Below, in pieces: positions 36,621 to 48,101 of a stretch of 64,000 nucleotides of DNA (the first letter of the stretch is position 1; the number at the start of each line of letters is the position of its first letter). Origin of the DNA: Prunus persica (taxonomy: Eukaryota > Streptophyta > Magnoliopsida > Rosales > Rosaceae); assembly GCF_000346465.2 (NCBI RefSeq), contig NC_034013.1:14266486-14330485 (forward strand). Direction: 5' to 3'. Both the position numbers and the translations under genes were made by a program. The notes below the pieces were generated by a model. It was not told where the DNA came from, ran no database searches, and saw only the letters and a list, made by a program, of their open reading frames with translations.

Positions 36621-37310
36621 TCTTTCTTGGGCTTCGACCCTCCTTGTAACCAAAAAATGTTGCCCTACGTACCCTAATTTTCAAACAATGTGAGATAGGG
36701 AGTTTTCTAGTCTAGTCTCTATATATAATGTGACGAGTTTAAGCACATAAAAACTCCTACGCCCCTAGACCTTGGCCTATATATCAATCAAGAGTCTTAC
36801 AATTTTTGGTTTTTTTCCTGCATCAATTACGACCGTTGTGGCCAAAGCCTGCTCTCATCCAGTGGCTCCTTCCTTAGACAACCACTCATATCCACTGGGC
36901 TATATACTCTTTTAGATGTGGAAATCTTGGATATCCAAATATAAGTCTTTAGTGACCGCCGGTAGCTTTGAGAATTAATACATATGCAGTGGAGAATTTG
37001 AGGGTTTCCATAGCATCCATTAGTGAACGGACAAGTTATTTGCAATTTTTTTTTTCTTTTTTTCGGTTTTATTTTGAATGAGTTGTTATTCATGGCTTCT
37101 AGCTAGTACATATATATCTTTAAGGTCAATAGTATATATATAAGTCTTGGTATTATAATATTGGAATTCTATTTTCATAGGAATTAAATCAGATATTAGT
37201 CTTTTCTTAACTTGTCTTCCTTTTCCTGCATGGAATTAAATCATATTTTTGTTTCTCTTATTTTGGTAAGCATGAAAAGGTTAGATTCGTCTTCACGTAT
37301 TCACTTGTGA
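36621..37310. other. Intergenic; right part is duplicated segment
   Basis: 36621-37140 is not recognised. 37145-37310 repeats 23830-23990. Confidence 0.5.
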
Positions 37311-38598
37311 TCAAGGTCTAAAATATTGGTGATATCGGAAATATTGGTAGTCCAAAAATATGGAAATTTCGATGGAAATATCGAGATATTATCGATATCA
37401 ATAAAAATTGAATAAAAACCACGAAAATTGTAAGAAAAATTTAGAAATTTTTATTGAAACTTTGGAGGATGCTTATTTAGTCAATTATCTATTAGTTTAT
37501 CACAAAAAATTGGAAGGAAATGCATTGCATGATGAATTTAACTAATTTAAGTTGATTATATAGCGAGCTGACAAACACTGAGTGTAGAAAATATGTAGTA
37601 ATTAATGAAAGAAGATTAAACACACCACAATCATTTATATATAATGATTTACTATAATATTTTACATTTTATATAGTGCATAGTAAGATACATAAGTGAC
37701 TTAGTACCACATAGAGTTCCTATGAGGTTTAAAATTTTCACTATCTTCATCATCTCTATGTGTAGAGTAAGTGTATTGTGAAGAGTAGTCATCAAATGAT
37801 AAATCCCCAAAATAGTTTTGCATGTAATTGTTAACATGCCACCTATATGGGTCCGAGATTGGTTGACGTTGTCCATGAGCAAAATCATTTGAAGATTGAG
37901 TTTCGGATTCTTTCCATAAGCTGCTCGATTCCTTCCCAAAAGGAATGGGATATGAAGGGTAGGAAAATGGTTGGTTATGAGTATAATCATAGTTACTACT
38001 TCCCACTCCAATAGAGTCCGAAGTTATAAATAACGAATCATCTTCCCTCTTAGGACCTCACTTTGAAAGCAGCAAGGGTAAACAGTGCAGAATGGCCCCC
38101 ATTTTTGTACAAATTAAGAAGAAATTGGTTTCAAGAGTGTCATTTTTATACGTCCAAAAAAAAAAATGATATACATGTGTGAACTTTGTCAAAGTAAGAA
38201 ATGTAAGGTCCATCATTCCTTGTCTGTCCATGTCTCAATATTCAGAAGAAAAGAGAACTTACCACTTGGACGCCACAATACAAAGCAAACCAAGGATGAC
38301 TCATTTTACAAGAGGAAACACCTTGAATCCCCTTTGTGTTTTTTTCCCTTCTTTTTTTTTTTCCCCTTGTTTTCTCTTTTTTTTTTCACTACATAGATAT
38401 TTTCGATATTTTAGCGATATTGTAACAAAATATTGCTGAAGTGTGAGCGAAATTATCGACGTCGATATTTTCCGATATTATCGTCGATATTCTCGATATT
38501 TATACGATATGTGCATGGATACGTTTCAAAATATCCGTGATTCGAAAAAACGATAATATCCTCGATATTTCGTCGATATTATCGATATTTTAGACTAT
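37311..38598 (-). mobile_element. hAT-like element (1,288 bp), 8-bp TSD ACTTGTGA
   Basis: Exact 8-bp duplications ACTTGTGA lie at 37303-37310 and 38599-38606. The ends share an inverted GTCTAAAATAT core, followed by many CGATATT/AATATCG repeats (37330-37400 and 38400-38590). The homologous site at 23970-23985 lacks the element. A minus-strand frame at 38006-37701 (YTHNQPFSYPSYPIPFG, ending HRDDEDSENFKPHRNSMWY) resembles the tail of plant hAT transposase-like proteins; that last point is inference. Confidence 0.8.
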
Positions 38599-38766
38599 AC
38601 TTGTGACAACCGTCCTCGGCCCCATCCAAATCCGCCCACATCCGTATTCGAGCCGGCACAACCTCATGGACCAGATGTAGCCGTAGCATATCAAGGGAAG
38701 ATAAAAGTTAGAATTAAAGCCAACACAACAGAGAGATGTTGCCATAGCATCGAGGGAAGGATGGAG

Positions 38767-38831
<65 letters not shown>

Positions 38832-39250
38832 ACGCATGCATGCATTCTTTTGAAGTTGCAGAAGAATTAATATCCACTAAGATGTCGTCTTCCACAGTTA
38901 TTGAAGCTTGCAATTAAGCCTGCGCCAGAGGTTTCGGTTGTAATAGTGAAACTGCTATAAGTTTTCAGCCAAGCTTGCTGACAATAAGCATCGGATCCAC
39001 CAAGATGTCTTCTTCCACCGACCTCATTAATAATACACAACTACACGACATGGCAAAACTTTTTTGTCCAGTCGATGTTTTGGGAGAGATTTTGGCATTG
39101 CCCTTGTTGGTGGTCCAGGATTTTTCACGTTGGTGATACTTCCACTCATATATTGATACGAGTTTTTTTATTCTCTATTAATCAAATTATTTTCTAACTA
39201 GACATTAGGTTTCAATTTTACTCTCTCTCTCTCTCTCTCCTAATCAAGAA
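38599..39250. repeat. Duplicated segment with an expanded (GA)n tract
   Basis: 38607-39120 repeats 23990-24470. The (GA)n tract is about 60 bp here (38770-38829) and about 38 bp in the other copy. A (CT)n tract lies at 39221-39239. Confidence 0.75.
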
Positions 39251-39710
39251 TTTCTTGGGGCCTTTTAGGTTAAGTTTGCTTTGCACATCTTTCTGAATGC
39301 GTTTATATGATAATCTCTTATCAAGGCCATGCGGGATTGAGAGCAAAGTTGGATAAAGAGAACTCAGATCTGGAGGTTTTGAGGGAGATGAAGGCAACCT
39401 AGATGAGGAGATTGAAGGATTGGGGAAAGGAATACAAACAGGGAGGGAGGGCGCTGTAGAGGGGTACTGTGAACTGGACGCAGGTGGGAGGGACGACACG
39501 GTGGAGGGGGCTGTGAACTGGACAGAGGTGGAAGGCTGTGACACAGTTTTTTTTCTCTTTTAATTTTTATGAGGGGTAAAATTGGAACCCAATGTCTAGT
39601 TGAAAAAGCAATATAAATTTTATTTTAAAAAATATATGTGGCAAATTCTAAATGGAAGTATCACCCGCTAACATAGTGATATCATATTATTCTAGAATTT
39701 ATTCTTTTTT

Positions 39711-40006
39711 TTTTTTTTTATGACACAGAGGAAAAAACCCCAAATAGAACCTACACAACAGGAACTAAATGGGGTCTAGAGACCCCAATCCTATCATTAA
39801 CCAAAGCAGCTTCAGCCCAAAGAGGCACCGATTCAAACCAATACACGCCTAAGTCCATATTATAGCTACCATTAGCAAGACAGTCAACCAAGCAGTTCTG
39901 CTCCTGATAGACATGCTGCAAATCACAATAACTGAGCAAATTCATAAAATCCCAGTAACTAGCTAACATACCATCCAAGGGATCACCTCCAATAGTATCA
40001 GGAGAC
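39711..40006 (-). pseudogene. LINE RNase H fragment
   Basis: The minus-strand frame at 39978-39751 reads LQHVYQEQNCLVDCLANGS, the C-terminal signature of RNase H domains in plant LINEs. A T run at 39706-39720 on the plus strand lies at its 3' side, as a LINE poly-A tail would. No other LINE part is next to it. Confidence 0.65.
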
Positions 40007-40673
40007 CCATTGTTTTGCTAAAATACATTTCACGTAAGTGCCATGTGTGCAAGAATAATAATAAATTTATTTAACCACTAAAAAAATAAGATTTTTAAAA
40101 AATAACTTTAATTTTCCATTTAATAAAAGAGTATACTAGTGATTTGTCCTTTAAATTTATAATTAACTTTTAATTATATCTTTTTTTTAGAAAATTAAGG
40201 ATATGAACTTTTTTCCCCCTCTAATTTCCCCCATATTGTATAAATTCTCAATATTTCATCTAACTTTCAGTTAAATTATTATTTTTTTTTAAAAGAAAAG
40301 AAGAAAATTGACCAAAAAAAAGAAGAAGAAAAAGACACTGAACCAGCAACCTTATCACCCCCCCTCCCTAGCTCTCTCTTCCAGCACATCAACCCCATCA
40401 CAACACAGCCAAAGTACCCTAAAACCCAGCAAAAAAAAAAAAAAAAAAAGTCCCCAAATTGAATGAATCTTTGTTTGAGAAAGGCATGAAAGTACTGTTA
40501 TGGACAGCTAATCTTAATTTGCATCTGAGTCAACCTGCTTGAACCCCATTGTATCTTGATCACAGGGGCCTACTAAAAAGGAAATTTAGGGAAAAAACAA
40601 GCAGAATGAAATAAGCTCACCAAGGGACACTGTTGGTTGGTGGGGTTGGAGGAAGAACATGGTGGGTTCCTGA

Positions 40674-42418
40674 TAGGGGTGGGCATCAATCCAGCCGATC
40701 CGGTCAATCCGGCCGAACCGATTATATTGGATTGGTTTGGTTTGGTTTTGACCAAAGAAAAAGTCAATATTTTGAAAAACCGAACCGAACCGGTTTGGTT
40801 TGGTTCAGCTGTGGTTTGAGAGTTTTAAAAACTGTCCTAAACCGAACCGGACCGATTATAAATCAATTTATTATTTATTTAATTTAGTTTACATGTGGCA
40901 AGGTTTGAGTGGTTATTTAAGAGTGTACCATGTACCCTGCAACACTTGATTGGACTCCAAAACTACAACTCACGGACACATCTAAGTTATCTAACCATTC
41001 TCTCTCCCTCAGAAAAGCCTCTCTCCTATCTCCCTTCCTTCGTCTCTTAACCCTAGCCGCAACTCCCTCTCATTATTTCTCCATCTCTCTCTGCTACCTC
41101 TCCCTCTCTCTTTGTCTCTCTGCTACATCTCCCTCTCCCTCTCCCTCGACGCTAACTCAAGCCAACATGATTTGAACTCGGCGAAACCCACCCATTTGTC
41201 CTCAGCGAAATCCATCTCTACAAAACCCAAGTTCCATCATCGACCACCAGGTTATGCAAGGATTGATTATGGGAATATTGTTGGTGGTGGATCGTCATCA
41301 TCAGCTGGGTTTGTAAAATATGCTAGTTCTGTCTACTACTTTATTTTTTGTATTGTCTCCAATAACTGGTTATATATAAAAAGTTAGAGAGTTGAAAAAT
41401 AAAATGGTATTTTCTACGAGGCCTAACTTTTCATTTTTATGGTTATAAAATATGCTAATCTATTTTATTGTACAAAAATACTGTAGCATACCTTGCTTTG
41501 ATTTAGTTTTGTTCATAGAATAATGTATATAAAATGTTGCTTATGTGATATGCTTGATGCCTGTTAAAGAAGGATACCTTATTATTAGCTTTTTCTCCTT
41601 GTTCTTTTTGTTAAAGAAGGAACAAAGTTATGAACTTAGATGCATGCTAGACATTGGAATAGTTAATCAAGTCTTGGTTGAATTTTAGACTTAAGAATCC
41701 TTTGGAAATATCAGTTATTAAATTGAGAAATTTGGTTTCCTTCTGCTGTTATTTCCTCCTTTGTCTTCTGTTAAGGTAGAAGTTTTAGGCATTTGTTATA
41801 ATTGAGCTGGTTTCTCGTTTCCAGAGTTTAGCTGTTGGCCATGCAGAAGTTGAGGGGCTCTCTCGCATTACTACTGTTGTTCCTGGTACAGACGAATCAA
41901 TTAGCAAGTTGGTGCAGCAGCTTTATAAGCTTGCCGATATTCATGATTTGAGAATGTTTAACTATTACAAAGAATGCATTTGTTTAATATGTTAAAGTAA
42001 AATTGATTCGTTCTCATCTCTTATGAATTGTGATGAATGCAATGAGTAAATTTAATGCTACTTGGTTAATGCAAATTATGTATATGTTTGTTTTGATGGA
42101 AATTGTGAACTTAGATGCATGCTAGACATTGGACAACCTTTGAATAAATGGAATGATGTTGTATTAGCCTTTGATGGAATGGAATGGAATGATATAATGG
42201 CAAAATGTTAGCATTATAATGTAAGAGCAGGTTGAAAAATGCATGGTTTTGTGTTAGGCACAAACCGGCCGAACCAAACCGATTACAAGTGGTTTGGATT
42301 GGTTCGGTTTCCATTATGATTTTAGGCTAATCCGAACCAAACCGGACCATTATTTTCTTATTGGTTCAGCTGTGGTTTGAGAGTAAAACCGAACCAATCC
42401 GGACCGTGCCCACCCCTA
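40674..42418 (+). mobile_element. hAT-type non-autonomous element (1,745 bp) nested in the Pack-MULE
   Basis: It begins TAGGGGTGGGCATC and ends GTGCCCACCCCTA, with exact 8-bp duplications GTTCCTGA at 40666-40673 and 42419-42426. The subterminal regions are packed with GGTTTGGTT/AACCGAACC motifs. The centre (about 40920-42240) is different in character and carries exon-like sequence, including an acetolactate synthase small-subunit fragment. A 30-bp segment recurs at 41630 and 42106. Confidence 0.9.
41825..41955 (+). pseudogene. Captured exon fragment: acetolactate synthase regulatory (small) subunit
   Basis: After an acceptor-like TTTCTCGTTTCCAG, the frame reads [19 protein letters not shown], then [17 protein letters not shown] and ADIHDLRM. 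This is the ACT-domain sequence of the plastid acetolactate synthase regulatory subunit as I remember it. The rest of that gene is absent. The pyrimidine-rich stretch at 40980-41250 may be its captured leader, which is inference. Confidence 0.75.
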
Positions 42419-42689
42419 GTTCCTGATGTCACATAGGTAAGGAATAAAAACGAAAGGAAAATTAGGCCTCTGTGGTTAGTGGTTTCCAAAAGATTGTCTT
42501 TAAAATGCTTGCAATTATGAATTGTGGGGGGAGGGGTTTATGAGAGCAACTTCTGCTCTTTTATCTTCTTTTGTGTTTGTCTTCATGCTGCCACTTCTTT
42601 TAACCAAGAGGTCTTATTTCTTAGTTTGGCTGTAATCTTTGATTTGTTTGTTAATCTACTGACCAAGAATTGGAAATGGAAGCAACAGA

Positions 42690-42870
42690 GCCACTAACCC
42701 AGCTGCCGACGACAAAGATCAAGACCCATCGTGCCTAGACCTCAAGAGGGATGCCACTGCAGACGCCGACAACCGCCTCCGCGGGTGGCACCACTCCCGC
42801 ATCATCCGAGTCTTGAGGGCCTCCGACGGCAAAGATTGGCACAGCAAGGTGTGCAATATAAGAGAAAGCG
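42690..42870 (+). pseudogene. Captured fragment of a CIN-type TCP transcription factor gene
   Basis: The frame reads DADNRLRGWHHSRIIRV, then LRASDGKDWHSKV. This matches the start of the TCP basic domain of the TCP2/TCP24 type (R.WHHSRIIRVSRASGGKDRHSKV in the family, from memory). Substitutions at conserved positions (S to L, G to D, R to W) and the loss of the rest of the bHLH show decay. It is GC-rich compared with its surroundings. Confidence 0.75.
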
Positions 42871-43135
42871 CCATTCTTGATAGTTTTTGTTTGCGCACAG
42901 AGAGAGAGAGAATTTCTGTTTTTATTTTTATTTTTAATGTATAAAATGACCATTTTGCTCATATTTTTAACGGCAAATTGGATGAAATGTTGTGGATTTA
43001 GACGGAAGGGAGAAATTGGCGGAAAAAAAAAAGGTTCACATTCTTAATTTTCCATAAATAAAAAAATAATAAGAGATTAATTGAAAGTTATGTACAAATT
43101 TAAGAGGCAAATTACTAATATACCTTTTAGTAAAA

Positions 43136-43728
43136 TATTGAAGGTAATCTAACTTCACACAATTCTATGCGTTTACTTTTTTTTAATATTAATATAAACG
43201 ATTGTTTCACACTACCAAAATACTATAATTATTAAACCTAAAACCCCGATATGCAAATCAAAATCATTTTCACTAAGCTAACCCCATCGACGCTATGCAT
43301 TATTTAGAAAAAATGTATTGCATGTGACAAGAGGAGGCTAGGCTCCCTTGGATCAATGGCCTTAACAGCGATATGGAGGATGGGGTAGCTTCTCCCACAA
43401 TAATGGGTGGTCCAAAAGCATGGCGGACATATAAATTATTATCATTACTTCGCGTCATCGAATCAAATCTTTTTCATTTCGTATAATTGTGTATTAGTTA
43501 ATTAAGTCGGCCACAAGAGGAAATCGCTTGTGCATTCAAAACTTGAATATTTTGTCCCTTGCTCAGTGCCATGGCTGTGTGACCTTCACAACTAACCTCT
43601 GCCACAAGTTTTATATCGGAAGCTTCAATAATTTTGGCCTCACAACCTAGACAATTTCTATATTAACATCAAACAAGGACTCGGATTTCAAGTGGGGCAA
43701 CCAAAACCAGAAGCCAAAAAGCAGAGCA
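43136..43728. promoter_or_regulatory. Upstream region of CYP71AN copy C
   Basis: The first 200 bases repeat 26580-26784. The rest is the presumed promoter and leader of the P450 starting at 43729. A weak TTTTATATC lies at about 43610. No gene is seen. Confidence 0.45.
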
Positions 43729-44659
43729 ATGGCTCTGTTATCACTTCTGAATCAAACATGGCAACAGCTCCAGAGCAATCTTTTCCTGCTTCCCATTGTC
43801 TTCCTTTCTCTCTACATTTTGCTTTCACTTGTTAGATCAAGTGGGAAACCACTCAACCTACCACCTTCCCCACCAAAGCTGCCTATAATCGGAAACCTCC
43901 ACCAGCTAGGCTCCTTCCCGCACCGCTCCCTTCGTGCTCTCTCCAAGAAGTATGGCCCTCTGATGTTTCTGAACTTGGGCAATGTCCCTGCTCTGGTTGT
44001 TTCATCTGCAGACATGGCCAGGGAGGTCATGAAGACTCATGACACTGTCTTTTCTAGCCGACCACAAACCACTGCTCCTGGTATCTTGTTCTATGAAGGC
44101 CATGACGTGGCCTTTGCGCCTTACGGAGATTACTGGAGGAAAGTTCGGAAGATTTGTGTTCTTGAGCTGCTGAGTCTTAAAAGAGTGCAGCAGTTTCAGT
44201 ACGCTAGGGTGGAAGAAGTTGCAGAGATGGTTGCCAAGATTCGAAAAGCGTGCGGCGCGGAGTCTCCCATTAATCTCAGTGACACGCTGATCTCCACCTC
44301 CAACAACATTGTTTGTAGGTCTATTCTCGGAAAGAAGTTTGATGATGCAGATGATAGTTGGTTTGGGGACACGGCGAAAGATTTGATGGTGAAAGTAATG
44401 AGCTTCAGCTTTGGAGATTTCTTCCCTGCTTTGAGATGGCTTGACCATGTTAGAGGCTACATTGCAGGTTTGAAAGCGATTTTTTCGCGATTCGATAGGT
44501 TCTATGATCAGTTGATTGATGAACACAAGACAGCAAATGGGGAAGGGAAGGCTAATAAGAAGGATTTTGTGGATATTCTCCTCCAAGTTCAAAATGATGG
44601 CTCGCTTGACTTTGATTTCACAAAAGAGGACCTCAAAGCACTTCTGCAGGTCTGTATAA

Positions 44660-44692
<33 letters not shown>

Positions 44693-45353
44693 GCTGAAAA
44701 TCAATTTGGTTTTTTGGTTTTTATGATTTCAGGACATGTTTGTGGGTGGAAGCGATACTAGTTCGACGTCGATGGTATGGCTAGTGGCAGAGCTTGTGAG
44801 AAACCCAAGAGTGATGAAGAAAGTCCAAGAAGAAGTAAGAAGAGTTGTGGGGGAAAAGGGAAAGGTAGAAGAGAGTGACTTCAACCAAATGAAGTACATG
44901 AAATGTGTCATCAAAGAAAGTTTCAGACTGCATCCTCCAGCTCCTCTTTTAATTCCTCGTGAAGCAACTGCAGATGTGAAATTGGGAGGCTACGACATCC
45001 CGGCGAAAACAAGAGTGTTCGTCAGTGCATTTGCCATACAAAGGGACCCGAAAATCTGGGACAAGCCAGAGGAGTTTATCCCGGAGAGGTTCGAGGACAG
45101 CTCCATTGATTTCAAAGGCCAGGACTTTGAGCTCCTCCCATTTGGTGCTGGGAGACGGGGGTGCCCTGGAATTGCCTTTGGGATTGTTTCAGCTGAGCAG
45201 GTGCTTGCCAACATTCTCTACTGGTTTGATTGGAAAGTGCCTGAAACTAGTGGCAATGCATTGCCTGAGGCCTTGGACATGAGTGAAGTTTACGGGCTCA
45301 CAGTCCGAAAGAAAGCTCCTCTAAATCTTGTGCCAGTGCCCTACTTCCCCTGA
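43729..45353 (+). CDS. Cytochrome P450, CYP71AN-like (copy C, divergent)
   Basis: Exon 1 is 43729-44649 and exon 2 is 44733-45353; the protein is 513 residues. Landmarks: an N-terminal anchor, [46 protein letters not shown] (ExxR near 369-372), IPERF and FGAGRRGCPG (cysteine near 451). It is plainly related to copies A, B and D but has many more differences, so it split off earlier. The intron starts with a TA/TG microsatellite (44661-44692) soon after the donor. Function: microsomal monooxygenase; substrate unknown, possibly different from the A/B/D group. Confidence 0.92.
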
Positions 45354-45689
45354 TCCCTCCATTCAGGAGCTTTTTGTTTTTGTTGTAGAAGAAGTTGCAT
45401 CTGGATTAATAATATGGTCAAGTATCAATTGTACCTCTAACATTTCGATTGATAATGATAGAGGGAATAAACTCTAGAAATTGTACCAGCTGCTTTCTTA
45501 CCTAGACTTTTTGAGGCATTTTAACAAAGACTTCTCCCATTCTCCATTGCAATGTATAGCTTCAAATTCCCATTTAATGTGAACTTATCTAATGGATTGC
45601 GAATAATTTATATGCAAATAAGGGTGAACCCGTCTATTTAACCGCTACAAACGCGTTCCCATTAAATGAGAATTTGCATGGTGCCAAAA
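45354..45689. other. Intergenic, 3' flank of copy C
   Basis: 3' UTR of copy C followed by AT-rich sequence. Nothing else is seen. Confidence 0.5.
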
Positions 45690-46070
45690 TCACTTGGTAT
45701 GATTCTCTCAAGAAAAAATTACCGGCAGATACTGCAGTATGCGGCAGCCTAAATGGAGTCCACCACCCATTGTGAGAGAGAGGCTATTGATATGTGCCTA
45801 TGGAAATGTGTAGCATATGTACCTATTGATTTTCTCTTATCCTTTTTTACTGCTATATATTTATCTTTGGTAAAACTTGATATGCTCTGTAATTTTTCCC
45901 TTGTAAATAATCTACACCAACCAAGTTTGGTGAAATGCCTCACATAGGTTTTCACTGTAGGACCTTCTTTGTCATGCCCCATTAGGACAAACCTATTCAT
46001 ATTTGAAGCCAGACAACCTAATCCTTGTTTCTCAGAATTACATTAAAGCCCCTGATTATATGAAGGGTTT
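45690..46070 (+). pseudogene. AFC2-like kinase relic (parts of exons 5 and 6)
   Basis: ATTCTCTCAAGAAAAAATTACCG at about 45701 resembles kinase exon 5. ATGGAAATGTGTAGCATATG (about 45799) resembles its end. TTCATATTTGAAGCCAGACA (45995) to GATTATATGAAGGG (46063) resembles exon 6 (YLKPDNLILVSQNYIKAPDY). There is no continuous frame. It lies just upstream of copy D. Confidence 0.75.
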
Positions 46071-46869
46071 TTTGTTCTTTTCGTTTTCCAATGTTCCTTC
46101 TTGTCTTCTATTTTGTTTTAGAATCACGCGCGGTTGCCTTCATTTTTGGATTTTTGCTCTTTTTCAGAAGAATATATTTTCTTTTTGTTCTAACCTACAA
46201 GCCAATCTATGCAAATGGACAACTCCATATTTACAAAGTCAAAGCGTGGAACGTTCGTTGAGCTTCTGATCATGCTTTTTTATTTTATTTTAAATTATAT
46301 GAAAAAGTTTAGGGGAGGGAGAGGAGCATCTGAGATCGTGCTTTCCCACCTACTACAAGTTACAACAATGCAAATATTAAAAGATATATTATAATATACT
46401 AGGAAGCACGGGCGAACCCACGTGCAATAATGTAGGAAAACATTATAAAAGCATGCCTAAAACATGAAGAACATGTGCAGGAGGTGCTTTTCATCTGCTT
46501 CTTGCATGCCTTAGGTATGGAGATTGAGAACTTTTCTCGAAAGTTTTAGCTTCCCTTGCCTTTTTGCTTCTGTTGCAGGCAAAGCAGTCAAGTTGTGCAC
46601 ATGAGACGGCTCTAAGTGCAGCATGTTTTGTGGGGCTTGGGTGTGAATCATATGTGGCCGTATTTTAATGGATTTTTTTTAATCATATGATTCATGAAAA
46701 AGAATTAACATTGGGGTCCGAATCAGAGCCAACTGCTACATGCATGACTTATTAATTTTTTTTCGGCTGGCAAAATCTGGGGAACTGTTCTATAAAAAGA
46801 AGTGAGATTTCCAAGTGTCCAACCAAACCCAACAACACAACACAACACAACATTGCAGCAGCAGCAGCA
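46071..46869 (+). promoter_or_regulatory. Upstream region of CYP71AN copy D, with TATA box
   Basis: A TATAAAAAG box at about 46792-46800 lies some 70 bases before the ATG at 46870. The leader has a CAACACAACACAA tract and a short GCA repeat just before the ATG. The rest is AT-rich. Confidence 0.55.
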
Positions 46870-48069
46870 ATGGCTCTTCTAACACTTTTCAATCAAATTT
46901 GGCAAGAAGGGCAGCTGCAAAGCAGCACCAGTTCCTTCAACATTTTCCTGGTTCCTATTCTCTTCCTTTCAATATTCATCTTGTTTTCGCTTACTAGATC
47001 ATCCTCACCAAGTGAGAAAAACCGGAAACTCAAATTGCCACCTTCCCCACCAAGGCTGCCTTGGATTGGAAACCTTCACCAGCTAGGCTCATTCCCACAC
47101 CGCTCTCTTCGAGCTCTGTCAAAGAAGTACGGCGATGTAATGTTCATGCACTTTGGCAAAGTTCCAACTCTGATAGTTTCATCTGCAGAGATGGCCAAGG
47201 ACGTGATGAAGACCCAAGACATTGTGTTCTGCAGCAGGCCTCAAACTACTGCTCCAAGCATATTGTTCTACGACGGCCATGACATTGCGTTTGCTCCTTA
47301 CGGGGAGTACTGGAGACAAGTTCGAAGAATTTGTGTTCTTGAGCTTCTAAGTCTCAAAAGAGTGCACCAGTTTCAGTACGCAAGGGTGGAGGAAGTTGCA
47401 GAGTTGGTCAGCAAGATTCGCAAAGCCTCCGCCAGCGCGAACGGTGCTCCCATTAATCTTGGGGAGCTGCTGGTGTCAACCTCCAACAACATTATCTGCA
47501 GGTGCATTCTTGGACAGAAGTTTGAGGACAAAGAAGACAACTGGTTTGGGGAGACCACAAAGGAGTTGATGACTCAGGTGATGAGTTTCAGCTTTGGAGA
47601 TTTCTTCCCTTCTTTGAAATGGATTGACCGTGCCAGAGGCTACCTTGCATATTTGAAATCAATTTGGTTAGAATTTGATAAATTTTTCGATAAGTTGATT
47701 GACGAACATAAGGCAGCAGAGAAAGAAGGTAAGCCTCGTAAGAAGGATATTGTGGATATTCTCCTCGACGTTCAAAAGGATGGCTCGCTCGACTTTGAGC
47801 TCACTACCTCCAATGTCAAAGCAATTCTGCAGGTACGTATATCCTCCCTAGCTTTAGTCACATCACACTCACTCACTTTCTTTTCAAACACGCACACGCA
47901 CACAGGCGCACATTAATAAATCAATAATATATTTTGTATTTATTGATTACATTGCTAACAACTCTTTTAATAGAGGTGAGCCTCATGAATTTATGTGAGA
48001 TTCACCTGTATTAGAGAGGTAGTCAGGATTGTGATTAGTAAATGTCCAAATAACAACTTTTTATTTATT

Positions 48070-48101
<32 letters not shown>

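Larger units (their letters stand above)
40129..43126. mobile_element. Mutator-like element (Pack-MULE), about 3.0 kb, with nested hAT and a TCP gene fragment
   Basis: About 110-bp terminal inverted repeats: the left end GTATACTAGTGATTTGTCCT matches the complement of the right end (GTATATTAGTAATTTGCCTC), and the match continues through AAAATTAAGGATATGAAC. The flanking 9-mers are TTAATAAAA (40120-40128) and TTAGTAAAA (43127-43135), one mismatch apart. The paralogous segment at 26571-26590 joins these flanks with no insert. It encodes no transposase and holds cellular gene fragments, which defines a Pack-MULE. Confidence 0.85.

Noticed and set aside
38590..38913. Minus-strand frame with a long Leu-Ser run
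   Set aside because: It is a translation of the (GA)n microsatellite.
44002..44592. 196-codon antisense frame opposite CYP71AN copy C
   Set aside because: Shadow frame; similar antisense frames occur over the other P450 copies because the sequences are homologous.
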